A stretch of DNA of 64,000 bases from Gaiellasilicea sp963794385 (GTDB lineage Bacteria > Actinomycetota > Thermoleophilia > Gaiellales > Gaiellaceae), in NCBI GenBank assembly GCA_963794385.1, contig CAWCDT010000002.1, forward strand, positions 221,383 to 285,382. Direction: 5' to 3'. Below the pieces are notes generated by a model. That model was given only the letters and a program-made list of their open reading frames with translations. It searched no databases and had not been told where the DNA came from. Positions 58,060-64,000 of the stretch are shown in pieces (the first letter of the stretch is position 1; each line of letters begins with the position of its first letter). Made by a program: the position numbers and the translations under genes.

Positions 58060-59546
58060 CAGAACGGGAACGGATGCGAGCCGCTCTGCACGGTGACCCA
58101 ACGAAGCTCGGTGAACTCGTCGACGACCGCGGAGCCGCCGAAGCGGCCGAAGCCGCTGTCCTTGACGCCGCCGAACGGCATCTGCGGCTCGTCCCCGACC
58201 GGCTGGTCGTTGATGTGGACGATCCCGGCCTCGATCCGCTGCGCGAGCGCGAGCCCTCGGTCGGCGTCCTGGGTGATGATCCCGGACGCCAGGCCGTAGG
58301 TGGTCGCGTTCGCGCGCTCGACCGCCTCGTCGGCGCTGTCGACGACCTCGATCGCCGCAACCGGCCCGAAGGTCTCCAGCCGCGCGAACTCGGCGTCGTC
58401 GGGCACGTCGGCGAGGAGCGTCGCCTGGAAGCACGTGCCCTCCGCCTCGCCGCCTGCCAGCACCCGCGCCCCTTTGCCGACGGCGTCGGCGACGCGGCCC
58501 TTGACGGTCTCGAGCGCGCTCTCGTCGATGAGCGGGCCGATGATCGTGTCGTGCTCCTTCGGGTCGCCCACCTTGAGGCCCTTCGTCTTCGCCGCGAGCT
58601 GCTCGACGAACGCATCCGCGATCGGGCGCTCGACGATGATCTTCCGCGCCGACATGCAGATCTGGCCCTGGTGGAGGAAGGCGCCGAACGCCGTCGCGTC
58701 GACCGCGTACTCGAGGTCGGCGTCGGCGAGCACGATCAACGGGTTGTAGCCGCCCAGCTCGAGCAAGATCCGCTTCAGGTTCCGGCCCGCGGCCTCGGCG
58801 AGCTTCCGCCCGGTCGCGGTCGACCCGGTGAAGTTGAGCCGGCGCACGTGCGGGTTCTCGACCAGCTCGTCGCCGATCGGCCCCGCCTCGCCCGGCGCAT
58901 GCGTGACGACGTTCAGCACGCCCGCCGGCAGCCCCGCCTCGGTGAGGATCTCGCCCCAGATCAGGCCGCCCACTACCGGCGAGTGCTCCGACGGCTTCAG
59001 CACGACCGTGTTGCCGAGCGCGAGCGGCGCCGCGATCGAGCGCGCGGAGAGGATCAGCGCCGCATTCCAGGGTGCGATCGCGCCGACGACCCCGACCGGG
59101 CGGCGCAGCCCCATCGAGAACGCGCCCGTGTCGGAGGGGATCACCTCGCCGAGCGGGGCGTAGGCGAGTGCCGCCGCCTGCCGGAGGAGCCCCGGCACGA
59201 AGACGTGCGCCTGAAACATCCCGAAGCCGAACGTGCTGCCGGTCTCGCGCGCGAGCAGCGAGACGATCTCGTCCTGTCGTGCCTCGAGGATGTCGGCAGC
59301 CTTGAGGAAGATTCCCTGCCGAACGGCCGGCGGCGTCTGCGACCAGGCCGGGAAGGCGGCCTGGGCGGCCTCGACCGCATGGGCGGCGTCCTCACGTCCG
59401 CCGGCGGCCACTTCGGCCACGACCTCGCCGGTGAAGGGGTCGAGGGACTCGAACGTGCGCCCGTCCGCGGCGTCGACCCACTCGCCGCCGATGAACTGGC
59501 GGCCTTGCGAGGCGCCCGCCGGCGTCCGCTTCTCCTGCAGCTCCAT
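58059..59546 (-). CDS. Aldehyde dehydrogenase, vanillin/benzaldehyde dehydrogenase-like
   Basis: 495-residue NAD(P)-dependent ALDH. QFIGGEWVDAADGRTFESLDPFTGEVVAEVAAGG, VGAIAPWNAALILSARSIAAPLALGNTVVLKPSEHSPVVGG (cofactor), RLNFTGSTATGRKLAE, LLELGGYNPLIVLADADLEYAVDATAFGAFLHQGQICMSARKII (catalytic Glu and Cys) and LETFGPVAAIEV. The closest match by eye is the vanillin or benzaldehyde dehydrogenase branch. In first position of the pcaIJHG operon, it likely oxidises an aromatic aldehyde (vanillin, 4-hydroxybenzaldehyde or protocatechualdehyde) to the acid that enters the pathway. The exact substrate is inference. Confidence 0.9.
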   Translation of the reverse strand: MELQEKRTPAGASQGRQFIGGEWVDAADGRTFESLDPFTGEVVAEVAAGGREDAAHAVEAAQAAFPAWSQTPPAVRQGIFLKAADILEARQDEIVSLLARETGSTFGFGMFQAHVFVPGLLRQAAALAYAPLGEVIPSDTGAFSMGLRRPVGVVGAIAPWNAALILSARSIAAPLALGNTVVLKPSEHSPVVGGLIWGEILTEAGLPAGVLNVVTHAPGEAGPIGDELVENPHVRRLNFTGSTATGRKLAEAAGRNLKRILLELGGYNPLIVLADADLEYAVDATAFGAFLHQGQICMSARKIIVERPIADAFVEQLAAKTKGLKVGDPKEHDTIIGPLIDESALETVKGRVADAVGKGARVLAGGEAEGTCFQATLLADVPDDAEFARLETFGPVAAIEVVDSADEAVERANATTYGLASGIITQDADRGLALAQRIEAGIVHINDQPVGDEPQMPFGGVKDSGFGRFGGSAVVDEFTELRWVTVQSGSHPFPF

Positions 59547-59598
59547 AGCGTCCTCCTTCGTCTGCGGATCGGCCCGACCCTATCAACCTGTTCGAGAA

Positions 59599-59636
59599 GA
59601 CAAGACGTTGTCCCGACATGTGGAACGTGGTAGCGT
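59599..59636 (+). promoter_or_regulatory. iclR promoter with overlapping inverted-repeat operator
   Basis: TTGTCC at 59608-59613 and TAGCGT at 59631-59636 form a -35/-10 pair with a 17-base spacer, ten bases before the ATG. The inverted repeat GACAA-GACG-TTGTC (59599-59612) overlaps the -35. This fits repression by the IclR protein itself, and the site lies in the divergent gap to the aldehyde dehydrogenase-pca operon. Confidence 0.55.
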
Positions 59637-59646
59637 CCCGCGCCTG

Positions 59647-60453
59647 ATGACAGCGGTCTCGTCGACCCGGCAGGCCACGTGGTCGCAGTCGCTCGAGCGC
59701 GGTCTCGCCATCCTTTCGGCGTTCGGCTCCGACCGTTCGACGATCGGCGTCAGCGAGCTCTCGCGGGAGCTCGGCCTGAGCCGAAGCACGACGCACCGCT
59801 ACATCGCCACGCTCACGTCGCTCGGCTACCTGCAGCAGGACGCCGAGACGAAGCGCTATCGCCTCGGGCCGCGGGTGCTCGACCTCGGCTTCGCCGCGAT
59901 CAACTCGATGGACATCCGCGACATCTCATTGCCGCACCTACAGGCGCTGACAGACGCGACAGGCTTCACGGCGAACATGGCCGTGCTCGACGGCGCAGAC
60001 GTCGTCTATATCGAGCGCTGCCGCACCTCGCGCTCCGGGCAGCGGGAGATCGATCTCAACCTCCACGTCGGCTCGCGCCTGCCCGCCTACTGCACGGCGA
60101 TGGGCAAGGCGCTGCTTGCCTTCGTGCCGGCCGAGCGGCTCGAGGTGATCCTCGACCGGGTTGAGCTCGTCGCCCGGGGCCCCAACACGATCACGGACCG
60201 CGCCGCCCTCTTGGCCGAGCTCGAACGCATCCGCGAGCAGGGCCTGGCGGTGAACAACGAGGAGCTCGCCTACGGCCTGCGCTCGATCGCAGCGCCGATC
60301 CGGTCCCGCTCCGGCGAGGTCGTCGCGGCGCTGAACCTCGCCGTGCACCAGACGATGGTCTCGATGGACGATCTGATCGACAGGTTCGGGCCGGCGGTCA
60401 AGCGCACCGCGGCAGCGATCTCGGCCGAGATCGGCCCCCGCTCCGCCGCCTAG
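59647..60453 (+). CDS. IclR-family regulator, PcaR/PobR-like
   Basis: 268 residues. The winged HTH reads QSLERGLAILSAFGSDRSTIGVSELSRELGLSRSTTHRYIATLTSLGYLQQDAETKRYRLGPRVLDLGFAAI. The ligand domain has HLQALTDATGFTANMAVLDGADVVYIERC, GSRLPAYCTAMGKALLAFVP, VNNEELAYGLRSIAAPIRSRSGEVVAALNLAVH, typical of PcaR, PcaU and PobR. These sense 3-oxoadipate, protocatechuate or 4-hydroxybenzoate. It is divergent from the operon of aldehyde dehydrogenase and pcaIJHG, so control of that operon is the likely role. Confidence 0.92.
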   Translation: MTAVSSTRQATWSQSLERGLAILSAFGSDRSTIGVSELSRELGLSRSTTHRYIATLTSLGYLQQDAETKRYRLGPRVLDLGFAAINSMDIRDISLPHLQALTDATGFTANMAVLDGADVVYIERCRTSRSGQREIDLNLHVGSRLPAYCTAMGKALLAFVPAERLEVILDRVELVARGPNTITDRAALLAELERIREQGLAVNNEELAYGLRSIAAPIRSRSGEVVAALNLAVHQTMVSMDDLIDRFGPAVKRTAAAISAEIGPRSAA

Positions 60454-60490
60454 GGAAGAAAGCAGGCGCCCGGCGCGTCGGGTTCCTCAC

Positions 60491-61941
60491 ATGGAAATGA
60501 CAGCGACGGCTGCTCTGAGACCGGCTCCGCCCGCGCAGGCGGCCTACGAGCCCGCGGACGAGCAGCGCGCGTTCGCGAGCTTCCTCAGCCGTTGCCCGGA
60601 CTTCCGCACCACGCATCGCCTCGACGAGCTGCGCGCGACCGAGTACCGGCGCCTGGACGCGACGGGACAGGTCTACCTCGACTACACGGGCGCGGGCCTC
60701 TACGCGGAGTCGCAGCTCCAGGCCCATCTCGACCTGCTCGAGAGGAGCGGTGCTCGGCAACCCGCACTCCGACAGCCCGGCCTCGGCGGAGTCGACCGAG
60801 CTGGTGGAGCGGGCGCGGCGGGCCGTGCTGCGCCACTTCAATGCATCGCCCGAGGAGTACACCGTCGTCTTCACGGCGAACGCGACGGGCGCGCTCAGGC
60901 TGGTGGGGGAGGCGTACCCGTTCGGCGCCGGCAGCCGCCTCCTGCTCACGTCCGACAACCACAACTCGGTGAACGGGATCCGCGAGTTCGCGCGCGCCGC
61001 CGGTGCGACGACGACGTACGTGCCCGGGACGACGCCCACGCTGCGCGTCGACGAGGACGTGCTCGAGTCGTCGGCTGCGAAGCGCCGACGGCGGACACCC
61101 GCGACTGTTCGCCTATCCGGCGCAGTCGAACTTCTCGGGCGTCCAGCACCCGCTCGAGTGGATTCCGCGAGCGCAGGCGGCCGGCTGGGACGTGCTGGTG
61201 GACTGTGCGGCGTTCGTGCCGACGAACCGGCTCGACCTCGCCGAGTGGCGGCCGGACTTCATCGCGATCTCGCTCTACAAGCTGCTCGGCTATCCGACGG
61301 GCGTCGGCTGCCTGCTGGCCCGCAAGCAGGCGCTTGCCCGGCTGCGTCGCCCGTGGTTCGCGGGCGGCACGATCGCCACCGTGAGCGTCCAGGGCGACTG
61401 GCACACGATGGCGGACGGAGAAGCCCGGTTCGAAGACGGGACGCTGAACTTCCTCGCGCTGCCGGCCGTCGAGCATGGGCTCGCGCTCGTCGAGCGAATC
61501 GGGATCGACACGATCCACACGCGTGTCCAGTGCCTGACCCGGTGGTTGCTGGACGAGCTGGCCGCATTGCGGCACGCGGACGGGAGGGCTGCGGTCGAGC
61601 TCTACGGGCCGCGGACGACGGATCGGCGCGGCGGCACGATCGCCTTCAATCTCGTGCGGCCGGACGGAGGGCTCGTGGACATCCGGATCGTCGAACGACT
61701 CGCCGCCGCGCACGGCATCTCGCTGCGCACGGGCTGCTTCTGCAACCCGGGAGCCTCGGAGCTCGCCTTCGGCATCCCTCGCGCGGCGATGCGCCGTCCG
61801 ACCGGCTCCGAAGGGTCGTACGAGTACCTGCGCGCACTCGGGTTCGAGAGCGGCGGCGCGGTCCGCGCCTCGGTCGGGCCGGTGACGACATTCGGCGACG
61901 TCTACCGCTTCATGCGCTTCGTCACCGCGTTCGCCGGCTGA
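60491..61941 (+). CDS. Class V aminotransferase, molybdenum-cofactor-sulfurase-like, two frameshifts
   Basis: About 482 residues in three frames. ATGQVYLDYTGAGLYAESQLQAHLDLLE, then after a shift near 60752 LGNPHSDSPASAESTELVERARRAVLRHFNASPEEYTVVFTANATGALRLVGEAYPFG, and after another near 61075 LFAYPAQSNFSGVQHPLEWI, VLVDCAAFVPTNRLDLAEWRPDFIAISLYKLLGYPTGVGCLLARK (PLP Lys in SLYK) and GISLRTGCFCNPGA (persulfide-type Cys). The YPAQSNFSG, YKLLGYPTG and GCFCNPGA motifs match the NifS-like half of Moco sulfurases; no MOSC domain follows. A role in sulfur transfer is inferred. Confidence 0.78.
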
Positions 61942-61951
61942 CAGGCTGTGC

Positions 61952-61984
61952 GTGGGTGACCCGCGCGGCACGCGGGCCACCCAC
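61952..61984. terminator. Bidirectional hairpin terminator
   Basis: GTGGGTGACCCGCG and CGCGGGCCACCCAC pair with one mismatch around a five-base loop, between two convergent genes (ends at 61941 and 61993). Strong stem, no T-run. Confidence 0.7.
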
Positions 61985-61992
61985 ATTCGCGC

Positions 61993-63032
61993 TCAGCCCG
62001 GTCCGCCGCCGCAGGGCTCGCCGTCGCCGAAGGGGATGTCCTCCCAGCCGGTGCCGGGATGCGTGTACAGGCTCCCGTCGGCGGCCGCTTCGAGCACGGC
62101 CATCGTCGGCCGCACGAACAGCTGCTCGAGCATGCCGTTGCTCTTCTGTCCCACCGAGCGCACCTCGTAGAAGATCGCGCCCTGGGTCTCGAAGCCCGGG
62201 TCGCTCCCGTCCGGCCCGGGGCCGCCCAGCAGCATGCGGCTGATCACGGCGTTCGTGATGTCGATCAGCGGATAGCGCGCGACGTTGCCGGGGCCGAGCC
62301 GCGACACAGCCGCCGTCGAGATCAGCGCCATCTGCCTGTTGGTCTGCCACTGGAGCGCGGTCATGCGGCTCGGGTCGATCGACCGCGCGCCGATCTGGAA
62401 CGTGTTGAGCTGGTTGGTGCCCTCAACCACCGGGCTCTGGCCCATGTGATGCAGGTCGAGCGCCAACCGCGGCCTCGTCGCCTCCCACAGCTCGTAGAAG
62501 GCGCGCGACTCGGGCTGCTGGAACAGCTCCCAGTCGCGATTGAGGTCGATGCGGAGCGGCGTCGTGCTCTGGCGGATGTTCGCCGTGGCACCGTCCGGGT
62601 TGTACATCGGGATCACGATCACCGTCAGCCGGTCGCGGATGCGACGCGCGTCGGCGTTCCCGCTGCTGGCCAGATACTTGAGGACCTGCAGCACGGCCTC
62701 GGTGCTGTGCAGCTCGTTCCCGTGGATCCGGGCCTGGAGCCAGAAGACATCGGGCCCGTGGCCGACGGTCGCATAGAGGAGCTCGCGCCCCTCGCCCGAC
62801 AGCCCGGCGCTGGCGATCTCGACCTCGCCCTGGCTCGAGCTCGCGATCGAGTTCAGCTGCCGCACGACCTGCTCGTACGACGGCAGGCTGCTAGAGCCGG
62901 ACGGTTTGCTCGCCTTCGATGCACGGCCCGCCGGGAACGTGGCTCGGCGGGTCTGCGGTCGCAGGGCCGGCCAGCAGGGCGACGGCGACGGCCACGCCCA
63001 GGACCGGCAGAAGCAATCTTGTCAAACGCATG
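61993..63032 (-). CDS. Secreted M14-family zinc carboxypeptidase, one frameshift
   Basis: About 345 residues. Signal peptide MRLTRLLLPVLGVAVAVALLAGPATADPPSHVPGG. A one-base shift at the AAA near 62905 joins EGEQ to PSGSSSLPSYEQVVRQLNSIASSSQGEV. The peptidase domain shows VFWLQARIHGNELHSTEAVLQVLKYLAS (zinc His and Glu), VIVIPMYNPDGATANIR with RIDLNRDWE (substrate Asn-Arg), LALDLHHMGQSPVVEG (third zinc His) and GAIFYEVRSVGQKSNG (catalytic Glu). All metal ligands are present. Likely an exported peptidase for peptide or wall turnover. Confidence 0.85.
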
Positions 63033-63149
63033 TGGGTACCCCCTTTTGAAGCGGACGAGCGGCCTCTCTCGGCCGCTGAGACGATTCCGCGGGCCGGAGC
63101 ATGGCAAACGCGGCGAGCCCGCGCGCCGAAAAGGCGCGTGATCGGCTGA
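63033..63149. promoter_or_regulatory. Intergenic region upstream of the M14 peptidase
   Basis: 117 bases. Reading toward the peptidase, AAAAGGGGG lies just before its ATG as a ribosome-binding site. No other element or gene was recognised. Confidence 0.3.
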
Positions 63150-63857
63150 TTAGGGCCGAACCGGGCGGTTGTGGAGCCTGCTGACGACAACCGCCACGAC
63201 CGTCACGAGGTAGAGCTGGCCGACGAGCGCTTCGACGATCGCCACCGTGTGCCCAAGATCGCCGGCTGGCGTGTAGTCGCCGTAGCCGAGCGTCGCGAGC
63301 GTCACGTAGCTGAAGTAAAGGCGCAGCGAGGGCGTCCCGTCCGTCCCCTGCGCGAAGAAGTCGCCCGAGCCCAGGTACGCCGCCGCCCCATAGACGAAGG
63401 TGAACAGCATCCCGATCAGCACATAGACGCAGATCGCCCCGAGGATCGACTGCTGATTGACCGTCTGCTGGTCGAAGACGCCGACTGCGATGACGACCGA
63501 GATCGCGACCACGAGCAGGGAGTTGAGGACCGCCACGGCCCCAGTGAGCGTGTCTCCGCCGTCAGCGAGCTGGACCCCCGCGACCACGATACTCGCGACC
63601 GCGAGCGCGACGGAGGGCCGCACGGCGGCACGCCCGAGGCCCGACGTCCAGAGCGCCGCGACGAGCGTCGAGCTCTGCAGGAGCAGCAGTACGCTCTGGC
63701 CCCACTCGGCCTCGGGGCCGGCGGCGGTGACGAGGAACGAAGCGAGGATCAGAAGCAGCACGAAGCCGTAGCTGTGGCTGGCCCGCCGCCGCGCCACCCG
63801 CTCTCCCGGATACCAGCCCCCCGGATCTGCCGGCGGTGTAGGCCCAGTCTGCGCCAT
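63150..63857 (-). CDS. Potassium-channel-like membrane protein
   Basis: 235 residues. A Pro-rich cytoplasmic start (PTPPADPGGWYPGERVARRRASHSYG) precedes four hydrophobic segments (FVLLLILASFLVTAAG, SVALAVASIVVAGVQLA, AVAVLNSLLVVAISVVIAVGVF and so on). The last pair is the ion-channel module: ILGAICVYVLIGMLFTFVYGAAAYLGS, then the pore YFSYVTLATLGYGDYTPAGDLGHTVAIVEALVGQLYLVTVVAVVVSRL with the GYGD selectivity filter. No RCK domain follows. A six-helix, voltage-sensor-free K+ channel is most likely. Confidence 0.88.
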   Translation of the reverse strand: MAQTGPTPPADPGGWYPGERVARRRASHSYGFVLLLILASFLVTAAGPEAEWGQSVLLLLQSSTLVAALWTSGLGRAAVRPSVALAVASIVVAGVQLADGGDTLTGAVAVLNSLLVVAISVVIAVGVFDQQTVNQQSILGAICVYVLIGMLFTFVYGAAAYLGSGDFFAQGTDGTPSLRLYFSYVTLATLGYGDYTPAGDLGHTVAIVEALVGQLYLVTVVAVVVSRLHNRPVRP

Positions 63858-63941
63858 CGAGGAAGAAGTTTTTCGCCTGGGCCGGACGATGCGAGACTTG
63901 CACGTGCCGACGACGAGCGGGATAGTCGGCGCGGAGGTCGA

Positions 63942-64000
63942 ATGGACGAGTTGCGCGTGCGAGGCGGGAGAAAAACATTCGAGCGGGATCGATCGGTGCG
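63942..64000 (+). CDS. Possible start of a gene cut by the window end
   Basis: ATG at 63942 opens a frame MDELRVRGGRKTFERDRSV that runs off the end. No good ribosome-binding site precedes it and no family can be told from 19 residues. The 84 bases between the channel start and this ATG show nothing else recognisable. Confidence 0.25.
   Translation, partial: MDELRVRGGRKTFERDRSV

Noticed and set aside
1..64000. tRNA, rRNA, CRISPR array, insertion sequence or prophage genes
   Set aside because: No cloverleaf-like tRNA with CCA, rRNA segment, regularly spaced repeat, transposase or integrase sequence was recognised on either strand.

Overview
The window is a GC-rich chromosomal segment with many GTG and TTG starts and tightly overlapping genes. 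Its gene content (sepF, divIVA, a MurA with Asp in place of the catalytic Cys, dnaE2, and the order rpsB-tsf-pyrH-frr-uppS-cdsA-dxr-rseP-ispG-proS) points to a soil actinobacterium. The style resembles Thermoleophilia (Gaiellales or Solirubrobacterales), but that placement is inference. I found no rRNA, tRNA, CRISPR array, transposase or phage gene.

Layout. 0-12 kb holds cupin remnants, the error-prone polymerase dnaE2, a HicBA-type toxin-antitoxin pair, two GH15 glucoamylase/trehalase-family genes, a glycosyltransferase, an EEP-family hydrolase, a class V aminotransferase and an HD protein. 12.3-30.7 kb is the housekeeping core: murA, a HisB-like paralog without its metal site, ridA, a CCA-adding-type enzyme, the pgeF-yggS-sepF-yggT-divIVA division block, lspA-rluD, then translation, lipid and isoprenoid genes up to a much-frameshifted proS.

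31-60 kb is an aromatic-degradation island. The intradiol protocatechuate branch is split in two: pcaB-pcaD-pcaC-pobA (32.5-36.2 kb) and aldehyde dehydrogenase-pcaI-pcaJ-pcaH-pcaG under an IclR regulator (55.4-60.5 kb). Between them lie two divergent units around a GntR gene. The leftward operon (47.6 to 40.6 kb) encodes a DUF1932-type dehydrogenase, a DUF6282 amidohydrolase, a PIG-L (GalB-like) hydratase, an RraA-type (GalC/LigK-like) aldolase, a type I extradiol dioxygenase, a MetF with a cysteine-rich MetV-like C-terminus, and a GcvT-fold O-demethylase of the LigM/DesA kind. The rightward operon encodes the GntR regulator, a second LigM-like demethylase, a full Liv-type ABC importer and a GNAT protein. 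Together they read as an import, tetrahydrofolate-dependent O-demethylation, ring-cleavage and aldol-cleavage system for methoxylated lignin aromatics such as syringate, 3-O-methylgallate or vanillate. This is the most likely undescribed system here.

60-64 kb carries a second class V aminotransferase-like gene, an M14 carboxypeptidase and a potassium channel.

Single-base frameshifts are frequent in some patches (0-0.85, 4.8-8.0, 29.6-30.7, 33.3-33.6, 36.9-45.2, 60.7-62.9 kb) and absent in others (8.9-29.6 and 45.2-60.5 kb). The broken genes keep their catalytic motifs, so many of these are probably sequence errors; such genes are listed as one feature across the break. No gene-free stretch exceeds 300 bases.
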